Positions 33,352 to 40,490 of a stretch of DNA of 40,490 bases are shown one piece after another. Source of the stretch: an uncultured Fibrobacter sp. (GTDB lineage: Bacteria > Fibrobacterota > Fibrobacteria > Fibrobacterales > Fibrobacteraceae); assembly GCA_934691725.1 (NCBI GenBank), contig CAKUTF010000026.1:1-40490 (forward strand), written 5' to 3'. Numbering within the stretch: position 1 is the first letter of the stretch; each line of letters opens with the position of its first letter. A model generated the notes under the pieces. It saw only the letters and a program-made list of their open reading frames with translations. It had not been told where the DNA came from and did not search any database. Both the position numbers and the translations under genes were made by a program.

Positions 33352-34092
33352 TCAGGATTTTCCCCGGTAAAATAGTCCGCCCATCTTTGACGTCATATAA
33401 TTTCCATCCCGATGCACGCCAAACGCCGCATTCAAGCTCCGGATTCCGACGGAAATACCGATGCCGACCCGAGGCCCGGGATAGGCTACGCAGCCATGCA
33501 GTTCCAAGATTCCCAAACGGATTTTTTCGCCAAATGCCAACAAAAAGCCCTGCGGGCGCTGGTAAAAAACAGCGGCTTCGCTCCAAAATTTTTCATCAAG
33601 AATCCAGAAGATGTTTCCCGCAAGCGAAATCCTTTCAAAATCCGACGGGAAATTTCCCCACGCCCCGATCGAGAACTTAGAAGTTCCATTCCAAGAAATT
33701 CCCGTACGCCCTACGGTACGCCACCAGGTCGCTTCGCCGGGAATCACCTGGATATCGACATTCCCCCCGACACCGAACAAAAACGCCGAAAAGGCGACGG
33801 AAAGATCCATTCCAAAATTTTCGCTGCGGTATAGCGAATCGAGGAACGAACTCGCCAAGGATGTTCCCAGCCGGTAACGCGAATTTCCCCATTCAGAAAA
33901 AACGCCAAAGACCTCGTAATCGACGCCTTCCATAGGCTCGGTCCAGACAAGTCCAAGCTTAAAGCCGGAAGCCTTTCGCGCCGGATTTTTCCCAAGAAGA
34001 TCGAACCATCCCGGATTCCAGGGTTCGGGAATCCGGACATCGGCAAAAAGCGTTTCCCCAAAAATCAGGATGCACAAAAAAATTTTCTTCAT
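33352..34092 (-). CDS. Outer-membrane beta-barrel-like exported protein
   Basis: A 246-residue protein with a signal peptide (MKKIFLCILIFGETLFA) and a long series of alternating amphipathic strands with aromatic and glycine girdles (for example KFSIGAWGNFPSDFERISLA), which suggests a beta barrel. GAGG sits 6 bases before ATG 34092, and the upstream gene ends 6 bases away. Function not recognised. Confidence 0.65.
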   Translation of the reverse strand: MKKIFLCILIFGETLFADVRIPEPWNPGWFDLLGKNPARKASGFKLGLVWTEPMEGVDYEVFGVFSEWGNSRYRLGTSLASSFLDSLYRSENFGMDLSVAFSAFLFGVGGNVDIQVIPGEATWWRTVGRTGISWNGTSKFSIGAWGNFPSDFERISLAGNIFWILDEKFWSEAAVFYQRPQGFLLAFGEKIRLGILELHGCVAYPGPRVGIGISVGIRSLNAAFGVHRDGNYMTSKMGGLFYRGKS

Positions 34093-34098
34093 ATTTCC

Positions 34099-35544
34099 TC
34101 ACGGGCGTAAGATTACGCCAATTCGCTTTTCAGAATTTCCCTGTGAAACGCGCAAAAAGTTCGGACCGGGAAAGCCCTTGTCGAGAAGCGGAATTTCCGT
34201 CCAGCGGTTTCCCGCGGCATCTGCCGGAAGCGTTTTTTTCCACAAAAGATTTCCCTTGCCCGAAATCAATTCCACCAGGACTTCTTCGCGGCTTTCGACC
34301 CGAATCATCAGAGGATTTGCCCGGTTCTTTCGGGAAAAGATTCGCGCGTTCCACTCTACCCGAAAAGGAAGTTCTCCGCCCGAATCCGAAACGAGACTCC
34401 CCGGCGTCTGGAATCCCGGACTGTTTTCTTCGCGACCCGTCGCAGTCGAAAATCCTGCAGGGCAGCGCGTCTGGATCCGCGAGTGCTTTCCCCATGCGAC
34501 AGAATCCACTTTTTCTTCTCCGTAGCAAAGAGATAACGAATCGGAGCCGTTTTTTAGATATCCTAAATTTACAGCGAAAATCCGCACATCGTCATTTCCG
34601 ACAAAGTTCCGCATTCCGAGCGTATCCTTGGTGAGAATGACGCTTTCCCGGCTTCCGATTTTTACGTCGGGCAGCTTCGCATTCCGGTTTCCGCAAAGAC
34701 TCATTCCCGACAGGGAAATTTCCCGAGAGCCTTCATGGTAAATTTCGATCCACTCTGGAACGCCTTCTTCCGGGCACGGATGTACTTCCGAAAAGCGCAC
34801 AGGGAAATTTCCGGCGAGAGCGACCAGCGTGTCGAGCGAATCGTTTCCGGGTATATCGTCCGGTGGCCATGTCGCGACAATTTCAAGAGCCTTTGCCGAA
34901 AGGCGCGTATCGAAACGGGAACGGACATTCCTTTCCAAAAGCCCGGTCCATGACTTTTCCGACAGGGAATTTTCCGAACGGAACAACGCCCGAACCCATG
35001 CCGAATCACAGCCAAAAAGCGTCCACGCGCCCTTCCAGACGGAAGTCTCCACAAAAAGCGTATCGATTCGCAAGCGGCAATCGTTTACACCCGATTCAAA
35101 ATCCCCATTCGGAAATCCGGGCGAAGGCAAGGCGAAACTCCAGGCTTCGAAAGCGGAATCATTCCGCACAAACGAATATCCCGATTTCGGAACCGGAAGA
35201 TCGGCGACATCCTCGCAAGAACCGCTCCGCAATTTCCACACGGCCTTTCGGGAATTCGGCAGAGCGCTTCCCACAAGCCTTTCGCACAGGAGCCTTTGGG
35301 ATTTCGGGCAAAGCAAAGTATCGCGGATAAGGAGAATTCGGTCCGCACTTTCGGGAACCTTTCCTTCCCAAATTTTTTTCTCTTCGTGATAGACGAAAAC
35401 GGTATCGCGAAACGAGGTATGCGGAAGTCGGATTTCGACAAATTCCCCGCGGGCATCTTCCACGTCGGAAGGGTCAGGCAAAATTTCGACAAAGCGCGGA
35501 CACGTCCCCAAGACAAGGGCAAACACCACAGAAATTAGATTCAT
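34099..35544 (-). CDS. Exported protein with a lamin-tail-like domain
   Basis: A 481-residue protein with a short hydrophobic N-terminus (MNLISVVFALVLGTCPR). Residues 19-75 and again about 270-360 have the lamin-tail pattern (VRFSEVHPCPEEGVPEWIEI, SGMSLCGNRNAKLPDVKIG, SLSLCYGEEKVDSVAWGK). The final part (GKGNLLWKKTLPADAAGNRW) looks like a surface-sorting beta domain. Such lamin-tail domains occur on secreted nucleases and wall proteins; no catalytic domain is visible. Its gene is followed by the barrel-like gene after 6 bases. Confidence 0.75.
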   Translation of the reverse strand: MNLISVVFALVLGTCPRFVEILPDPSDVEDARGEFVEIRLPHTSFRDTVFVYHEEKKIWEGKVPESADRILLIRDTLLCPKSQRLLCERLVGSALPNSRKAVWKLRSGSCEDVADLPVPKSGYSFVRNDSAFEAWSFALPSPGFPNGDFESGVNDCRLRIDTLFVETSVWKGAWTLFGCDSAWVRALFRSENSLSEKSWTGLLERNVRSRFDTRLSAKALEIVATWPPDDIPGNDSLDTLVALAGNFPVRFSEVHPCPEEGVPEWIEIYHEGSREISLSGMSLCGNRNAKLPDVKIGSRESVILTKDTLGMRNFVGNDDVRIFAVNLGYLKNGSDSLSLCYGEEKVDSVAWGKHSRIQTRCPAGFSTATGREENSPGFQTPGSLVSDSGGELPFRVEWNARIFSRKNRANPLMIRVESREEVLVELISGKGNLLWKKTLPADAAGNRWTEIPLLDKGFPGPNFLRVSQGNSEKRIGVILRP

Positions 35545-35592
35545 GAATGTCTAAGCGCAAATCCAGGGACAGCCGTCCCGCAAAAGGACCGC

Positions 35593-36513
35593 TTACTGGA
35601 TTGCGTATTCTCCAGGGAGAATATAGCGAAGCGGGTTCTCCGGCCTGGAATTCAGCCAAACCTCATAATGAAGATGAGGTCCGGCGGAAAGCCCGGTGTT
35701 GCCCATGTATCCCAACAATTGGTAACGCTTGATCAGCTGCCCCTGCTTGACGGAAATGGACTGCATGTGACCGTATTTCGTCACGAAGCCGTTTCCGTGG
35801 TCCAGGGCGACATAGTTTCCAAAGGAATCGCTGCGACGCGCAATGGTTACGACCCCGTCTGCCGTCGCATAAATCGGAGTCCAGCGGCTGTTCGAAATAT
35901 CCACGCCGTTGTGCATTTTCCCGACTTCGCCCGTAATCGGATGGACGCGATGTCCAAAAGCCGAAGCGTAGCGTCCCCTCGTCGGGGAAATCGAAGGGAT
36001 GTGACGCCAGTTCGCATACTGCTGCCCGGCAAAACCCGCAATTTCCCGAAAATTTTTCTCGTTTTCAAGCGCTTTCGCACGGAACTGTTCCGTCTTCGCC
36101 TTTAACGCGAGGGACTGGTCAAGAATCGGCTGGGCGACTCTTGAAAGACGCCGCACCGGACTTTCCGGTCCGCCGATGGACATTTCCCGGCTAGAGCGGT
36201 CCGTCGGACTCAAGCCGAACTTGTAATGGAGCAAATCCTCGTTCGCAAAGCGCGATTCCATCAGCCGGTTCAAGGAATCCAGACGAACCTGTTCACGGTC
36301 TAGCCTCTCGGACAGGGCGATGCGGTTGTCTATCATCCTGTTTTTTAAAAAGCCGTAGGAAAAATGAACGCCCCCCTCAATAAGGAGCAGTGCAATCCCC
36401 AAAAAGACAAGAGCCTTCCCCGCACAAAGAATGCGCTTCGAAAATTCGGGAAGCCGCAACGAATGCGACCTAGACGAACCTTCGATGTGGAAAGACAGCT
36501 TGAAAAATTTCAT
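35593..36513 (-). CDS. Membrane-anchored M23 peptidase
   Basis: A 306-residue protein with one membrane segment near residues 33-52, a coiled region (LSERLDREQVRLDSLNRLME) and a C-terminal M23 LytM domain: GHRVHPITGEVGKMHNGVDI (H-x3-D metal ligands), GDGV-like ATADGVVTIA, and the GPHLHYEVW H-x-H motif. Such peptidases cut peptidoglycan crosslinks, and with its coiled region it resembles NlpD/EnvC/MepM-like regulators. I used ATG 36513 because residues before it overlap the upstream gene; no strong ribosome site is present. Confidence 0.87.
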   Translation of the reverse strand: MKFFKLSFHIEGSSRSHSLRLPEFSKRILCAGKALVFLGIALLLIEGGVHFSYGFLKNRMIDNRIALSERLDREQVRLDSLNRLMESRFANEDLLHYKFGLSPTDRSSREMSIGGPESPVRRLSRVAQPILDQSLALKAKTEQFRAKALENEKNFREIAGFAGQQYANWRHIPSISPTRGRYASAFGHRVHPITGEVGKMHNGVDISNSRWTPIYATADGVVTIARRSDSFGNYVALDHGNGFVTKYGHMQSISVKQGQLIKRYQLLGYMGNTGLSAGPHLHYEVWLNSRPENPLRYILPGEYAIQ

Positions 36514-36526
36514 GGTGAACGCCAAT

Positions 36527-38020
36527 TTAATAAAAAATCCGATAGACGACCAGCGATTTGCTGTATTCGTAGCCGACAACCAGGAGAGGTTCCCCCGAAA
36601 GCGGGCTTTCTTCCGCGGGAATGAAGAGAATTCCTTCGGGTCCCCGGTCTTTCGCCTTTGCCTGGTAATTCACCAAGTGCGGACTTTCCGTCTTTTTGAG
36701 CGAAAAGGTCGCGATGCCTCCCGAACGTTCTAGTCCCAAAAACGCGAAAAGCTCGCCGCGAATTTTCCCGACGGTGACATTTTCCGGCTCGGATCCTTTC
36801 TTCTTGCTGCGGGCATCCGCCTTGATTTTTTTCTTTTTGGAATTCCAGTTAAAAAGAGCCGGAGCGTTTTCCGCCGAAGCTTTCTCGATAGCGTCGCCGC
36901 TGTTCCAGATCCGTTTTCCCGTTTCGCCGTCAAAAAGGCTCATGGAACGTCCGCCGAACGTGTTGAGGTAGCGGCACGGCTCGTTCCCGTCGCAGGGATT
37001 TTCCGCATCGATAGGCAGCGGCCCGAGCTTACGCACAAGCGATTCCGTAAAAACGCTTTTCTCCAAAATTCCCGCTTTTAAAAGCAAATCCGCCCGGGTT
37101 TCATCCGAGTAAAAGGAAAAATCCCGGCTCGCGCCTTCATCCGCCGAAAGGACATAGAGCTTGCCAGCGTTTTCGAATACGGCAATGCCGTCCGGCTGGA
37201 GCTCGCCTCGAACCGGAACCTGTTCCACCGAAATTTTCCCGTCGTCCCGAAAGTCAAAGCCGTAGCCTTTCACGGAATGATCGACAGATCCCAATCCCCA
37301 GATTTTTTCGACTGTCTTTTTGCGGACATCGATTTTCGCCATGGCGTTGTTTTCCTGGAGCGAGACGAAAGCGACGTTTCCGTCCGGCGAGAAGGCGACG
37401 TATTCGGGTTCTAAATTTTGCAGGTAGCTGCCGGGACCGCCGAGCCTCACCCCGGAATTTGCGAGAGAAAGACTGTCAAACGCATCGAAAGTCAAAACAT
37501 GTGCCGTCGCCTGTTCAACGCCTCTTGACAAATCGACCAGTCCGACGCTTCCCTCGGGATCTTCAAGCGTTTCGTCATCGATTTCTCCCTCGCATGCGAC
37601 AAGAACCGTTTTCCCGTCCGGCGAAAAGGCGACCATATCGGGTTGCGCTCCGACGGAAAAAGTTCGAAGCTTTACCAAGTCACGGTCCTGGACACGGAAC
37701 AGGTGAAGGAATCCAGGCGCGGTTTCCGGACTGTTCGTTTCGGCGACGGCGACAAGGTTCCGGTAAGCGGCAACGCTCGGAACATCACCCCGAAAATGCA
37801 GGATGTTTTCAATCCGAGGTTTCGAAGGTTCCTTAAAAGATACAACGGAAAGTTCTTCATCGCCCGATGCCACGACAAGGATTTTTTGTTCGGGAACATA
37901 GGCGACGATTTCCGCACCGGGAAGCCCATCCGATTCTTCAAGACGGGATATTTCCCGAAGTTCAAGCGCAAAGGAAAATGCCAACGCGCCGAGCAAAAGA
38001 ATATAGCGGACGATATTCAT
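36527..38020 (-). CDS. Exported choice-of-anchor-I-like propeller protein
   Basis: A 497-residue protein with a signal peptide (MNIVRYILLLGALAFSFALE). It shows repeated propeller strands: PDMVAFSPDGKTVLVACEGE, PEYVAFSPDGNVAFVSLQEN, and AVFENAGKLYVLSADEGASR, then GPEGILFIPAEESPLSGEPL near the end. This arrangement matches choice-of-anchor-I domain proteins, often with phosphatase-like neighbours in other species. ATG 38020 is preferred because the signal peptide starts there. The small membrane protein stops one base upstream of its ATG. Confidence 0.8.
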   Translation of the reverse strand: MNIVRYILLLGALAFSFALELREISRLEESDGLPGAEIVAYVPEQKILVVASGDEELSVVSFKEPSKPRIENILHFRGDVPSVAAYRNLVAVAETNSPETAPGFLHLFRVQDRDLVKLRTFSVGAQPDMVAFSPDGKTVLVACEGEIDDETLEDPEGSVGLVDLSRGVEQATAHVLTFDAFDSLSLANSGVRLGGPGSYLQNLEPEYVAFSPDGNVAFVSLQENNAMAKIDVRKKTVEKIWGLGSVDHSVKGYGFDFRDDGKISVEQVPVRGELQPDGIAVFENAGKLYVLSADEGASRDFSFYSDETRADLLLKAGILEKSVFTESLVRKLGPLPIDAENPCDGNEPCRYLNTFGGRSMSLFDGETGKRIWNSGDAIEKASAENAPALFNWNSKKKKIKADARSKKKGSEPENVTVGKIRGELFAFLGLERSGGIATFSLKKTESPHLVNYQAKAKDRGPEGILFIPAEESPLSGEPLLVVGYEYSKSLVVYRIFY

Positions 38021-38021
38021 A

Positions 38022-38345
38022 TTAAAAGACCAGCCAGCCGAGCAAAAAACCAACCAAGGCTCCGCCGATAAAAGCCCCGGCCGTCGAAGCCATTTCCATG
38101 GAACGGTCGCGATTCATCTTGCGGTCCATCTGGGCCTCGACAGCAATCGTCAGAGCCTGCTTGCACTTGGCATAGTTTGCGGAAAGCATTGAATCCGACG
38201 GACAAGTTTCGGGACTTGCGAGGGAAACCGTTTCCGCAGAAGTTTCCGCAGCTACCGTTTTTTCAACAGTCGCGAAGGAATCCGTCAAGTCTTCGGCAAG
38301 GAGCGTCGCCGAAAGAAACAGCAGGACCAATAGGATTTTTTTCAT
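38022..38345 (-). CDS. Small exported protein with C-terminal membrane segment
   Basis: A 107-residue protein with a signal peptide (MKKILLVLLFLSATLLA), a Ser/Thr/Ala-rich middle part with cysteines 48 and 61 (ETCPSDSM and YAKCKQ) and a C-terminal glycine-rich hydrophobic segment (GAFIGGALVGFLLGWLVF). First gene of the leftward envelope operon. Function not recognised. Confidence 0.7.
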   Translation of the reverse strand: MKKILLVLLFLSATLLAEDLTDSFATVEKTVAAETSAETVSLASPETCPSDSMLSANYAKCKQALTIAVEAQMDRKMNRDRSMEMASTAGAFIGGALVGFLLGWLVF

Positions 38346-38374
38346 ATAGCAAAATTAGTTACATTTCAGAGCCT

Positions 38375-39280
38375 ATGGAAGAAGATCGCGTCAAAACAGC
38401 GCAAAGAGTCACGTGGCATGGATTTTTTGTCAACTTAATTCTCACCGTCGGAAAACTTCTCGCTGGAATTTTCGGAAATTCATCTGCCATGGTAGCTGAC
38501 GGCATCCATTCCCTTTCGGATTTTGCAACCGATGCGGTGGTCATCCTCTTCGTCCGCATTTCCGGAGAGGAACGCGACAAGAACCATCCCTACGGGCACG
38601 GAAAATTCGAGACGATGGCCTCGATGTTAATCAGCCTCGCCCTGCTTGCGGTCGCCATCGGGATTTTCGTAAACGGAGTCCAGAAAATCGTCCAAACCAT
38701 CCAAGGCGACGCCTCCAAAACTCCGGGGATCATTGCACTTATCGCAGCGATTGTCTGCATCGCGGCAAAAGAAACGCTCTACCGCTATACGGCTCGCGCC
38801 GGGCATCGCATCAACAGCCAAGCGCTTATCGCAAACGCATGGCATCACCGTTCCGACGCCATGTCAAGCATCGGGACGCTTCTCGGAATCGGCGGAGCGT
38901 TTTTCCTCGGCGGAAAATTCACCATTCTCGACCCGATCGCCGCGGTTATCGTCAGCATTTTCATCATCAAGGTGGCGTTCCAGATCGGATTTCCAACCGT
39001 CCAGGAACTCCTCGAAGCGTCCCTCCCGCCCGATGTCGAAAAAGAGATTTGCGATATCATCCGCCACACGGACAAGGTTCGCTGGCTGCACAATCTGCAG
39101 ACCCGAAAAATCGGGAACGATTACGCTATCGATGTCCACATCAAGCTCGACCGGGATATTTCCCTAGTCGAAGCCCACGATGTCGCCACATCCATCGAAA
39201 AACAGCTGCGCGCCAAATACGGGAAGCGCACACAAATCAACGTCCACATGGAACCTCTTTCGGAATCCGGAAATGTCTAA
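38375..39280 (+). CDS. Cation diffusion facilitator metal exporter
   Basis: A 301-residue membrane transporter of the CDF family. Metal-site motifs are D-G-I-H-S-L-S-D in the second membrane segment (MVADGIHSLSDFATDA) and H-H-R-S-D in the fifth (NAWHHRSDAMSS), and the C-terminal cytoplasmic domain has the expected ferredoxin-like fold ending VHMEPL. Likely substrates are Zn, Fe, Co or Mn. I used ATG 38375, which is 29 bases from the divergent gene. It overlaps the next gene by 8 bases. Confidence 0.92.
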   Translation: MEEDRVKTAQRVTWHGFFVNLILTVGKLLAGIFGNSSAMVADGIHSLSDFATDAVVILFVRISGEERDKNHPYGHGKFETMASMLISLALLAVAIGIFVNGVQKIVQTIQGDASKTPGIIALIAAIVCIAAKETLYRYTARAGHRINSQALIANAWHHRSDAMSSIGTLLGIGGAFFLGGKFTILDPIAAVIVSIFIIKVAFQIGFPTVQELLEASLPPDVEKEICDIIRHTDKVRWLHNLQTRKIGNDYAIDVHIKLDRDISLVEAHDVATSIEKQLRAKYGKRTQINVHMEPLSESGNV

Positions 39281-40169
39281 AATTCTCTTTTTCCTTTTTA
39301 CAATAAGCCTTCTTTTTCTCGCCGCCTGCGACGATATCCGAACAGAAAAATATCCGAACGGAAAACCTTATCGACAAGTCCGTTATGAAAAAGGCCTCAA
39401 AAACGGTATCGAAACGGAATACTACGAATCGGGAAAAATCAAGAGAACGCGAAACTTTGTCCAGGGAAAGGAGCAGGGAGAATCCGAGGAATTTTACGAA
39501 TCCGGAAAAATCCGCGGAACATTCCACTACCGGGACGGCGCGCTGGACGGAACAGCAAAAAGATTTTACGAAAACGGACAAGTCCAGTCGATTACTTTGT
39601 ACAAAATGGGAACCATCGCGGGATTTCCGCAAGCATTCGATTCCGACGGAGACCCCGAGATCCAAGGTTCCTACGAGGATGCGAGGGACGGAAACCGCTA
39701 CGAATGGGTGCGCATCGGAAATGCCGTGTGGACTGCGGAAAATGTCAAGTATGCGCCGGTCAAAGGCTCCGTCTGCATGCAGTGCAACGTCTGGGGACGC
39801 CTCTACGATTGGAATAGCGCACAAAAAGCCTGCCCGCCGGACTTTCGGATTCCGAGTGTTTCCGACTGGGAAAAACTTTCACAAAATGCGGGCAAGGATC
39901 CGGCAAAAAGACTGAAAGCCTCCTTTGGCTGGAACGATAACGGCAGCGGGACCGATGAATTCGGCTTCGGACTTCGCGCAAGCGGCGCGCACTTTGCAAA
40001 AGCAAGCGTCCCCGAAAAATCGAGAAAGTTTAAAGATGCGGGAGACAAGGCCTATCTCTGGACAGCCGAAGGAACGGTCGCCGTTTTCAAGAAAAATTCC
40101 AACCGGATTTCCTTTGAAAAATTCAACCCGGAATTTGGCGCGAGCCTCCGCTGTGTATTGGGTGATTAG
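39273..40169 (+). CDS. MORN-repeat lipoprotein with Fibrobacter major paralogous domain
   Basis: A 298-residue lipoprotein (lipobox LLFLAAC). Residues 24-120 hold four to five MORN/YwqK-like repeats (YPNGKPYRQVRYEKG, YYESGKIKRTRNF, FYENGQVQSITLY). Residues 140-298 form the domain I know as the F. succinogenes major paralogous (FISUMP) domain, with WTAENVKYAP, GRLYDWNSAQKACPPDFRIP, W-x-x-L and the C-terminal SLRCV. The fusion of both parts is common in that phylum; the role is unknown, presumably cell-surface. Confidence 0.9.
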   Translation: MSKILFFLFTISLLFLAACDDIRTEKYPNGKPYRQVRYEKGLKNGIETEYYESGKIKRTRNFVQGKEQGESEEFYESGKIRGTFHYRDGALDGTAKRFYENGQVQSITLYKMGTIAGFPQAFDSDGDPEIQGSYEDARDGNRYEWVRIGNAVWTAENVKYAPVKGSVCMQCNVWGRLYDWNSAQKACPPDFRIPSVSDWEKLSQNAGKDPAKRLKASFGWNDNGSGTDEFGFGLRASGAHFAKASVPEKSRKFKDAGDKAYLWTAEGTVAVFKKNSNRISFEKFNPEFGASLRCVLGD

Positions 40170-40229
40170 TCCTCGGACGTTTAAACTTTTGGGAAACGAT
40201 AAGCGGAACACGGAATGCGGGAATTTGAA

Positions 40230-40432
40230 ACGAACCGTTTCCAGTCTGTTGTCATTCCCGTACTCCGATACGGGAATCTAGATTATTGTGTCAAGCTTGA
40301 TAAAGACAGGCTAGCGAGCTTGTCGAGATATTCAGAACTTAGTTGAGAGAACTTAGCGCTTAGAACCGCAGACGTCAAACTTTTAAGATACAAGAACATA
40401 GATGTCTGCAAATCTAAGAACTTGTTTTCATA
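40230..40432. repeat. Second repeat patch, related to 9540-9880
   Basis: This holds a perfect 9-bp-arm hairpin at 40254-40277 (ATTCCCGTA/TACGGGAAT), the CTAGCGAGCTTGTCGAGA element at 40311-40328, degenerate heptamers (AGAACTT AGTTGAG AGAACTT AGCGCTT) around 40337-40370, AGACGT/ATGTCTGC motifs, and TAAGAACTTGTTTTCATA at 40415-40432. No gene is seen between 40170 and 40456. Confidence 0.78.
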
Positions 40433-40450
40433 GCGAGAATATACTATAAT
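40422..40450 (+). promoter_or_regulatory. Strong promoter for a probably leaderless gene
   Basis: TTGTTT at 40422-40427 and a perfect TATAAT at 40445-40450 are 17 bases apart. Transcription would begin around 40457, exactly on the ATG of the next gene. Confidence 0.75.
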
Positions 40451-40456
40451 AACGTC

Positions 40457-40490
40457 ATGAAAGAAGCAAGGCAGAGGCGCAAGCCGTACC
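40457..40490 (+). CDS. Start of an unidentified gene, cut by the right edge
   Basis: Eleven codons (MKEARQRRKPY) continue to the end of the window without a stop. There is no Shine-Dalgarno; the promoter position suggests a leaderless message. The basic N-terminus is not enough to name the family. Confidence 0.5.
   Translation, partial: MKEARQRRKPY

Noticed and set aside
34829..35389. Plus-strand open frames opposite the lamin-tail gene
   Set aside because: Basic, serine-rich translation typical of antisense frames, with no start signals.

Overview
The window looks like a chromosomal segment of a Fibrobacter-type bacterium (phylum Fibrobacterota). Supporting signs are a C-terminal domain resembling the Fibrobacter succinogenes major paralogous domain (39273-40169), serine-run linkers in an exported SPOR protein, a type IX-like C-terminal sorting tail on a metalloprotease, a futalosine-route menaquinone gene pair, and a Cys-rich peptide/radical SAM cassette of the kind I recall being named FibroRumin. 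Everything here is read by eye; family names come from motif recognition, not searches.

Layout. 1-911 (minus) is the start of an exported SpvB/RHS-like protein that runs off the left edge. 1153-5792 is an AT-rich accessory island. It holds two tiny 8-cysteine peptides (5394-5561 and 5240-5392), a radical SAM/SPASM maturase (3834-5246) and a UvrA-like double ABC ATPase without a UvrB-binding region (1563-3698). The island lies between two nearly identical copies of the sufS upstream region plus the first 20 sufS codons; the left copy is a dead fragment and the right copy belongs to intact sufS (5732-6967). The peptide and maturase genes are translationally coupled on the minus strand, divergent from sufS.

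6957-9471 (minus) is a four-gene operon: small coiled-coil lipoprotein, M50B-like membrane protease, MTA/SAH deaminase-like amidohydrolase and GtrA-like membrane protein. 9540-9880 is a gene-free patch of inverted repeats and heptamer repeats. Next come a small secreted repeat protein behind a consensus promoter, cstA, and a TolC/MFP/RND efflux operon (12249-17851). The RND pump lacks the usual proton-relay residues. 

17913-31400 is mostly housekeeping on the plus strand: a DUF2334-like deacetylase (minus), a HAD phosphatase, miaB, a SPOR protein, tRNA-Leu(CAA), an exported protein, panD, a LytR_C lipoprotein, rsfS with a lysine-rich N-terminal tail, argS, mqnC, a rhomboid protease, a SRPBCC-like protein, a UbiD-family menaquinone decarboxylase and an HExxH metalloprotease. 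Many neighbours overlap by 1-14 bases, which suggests one or two long translationally coupled operons.

31397-38345 (minus) carries ribD, a PAS protein, an outer-membrane-like protein, a lamin-tail protein, an M23 peptidase, a choice-of-anchor-I-like protein and a small membrane protein, so it is largely envelope and secretion oriented. 38375-40169 (plus) has a CDF metal exporter and a MORN/FISUMP lipoprotein. 40230-40432 is a second repeat patch related to the first. It is followed by a strong promoter placed exactly for a leaderless gene that begins at 40457 and leaves the window.
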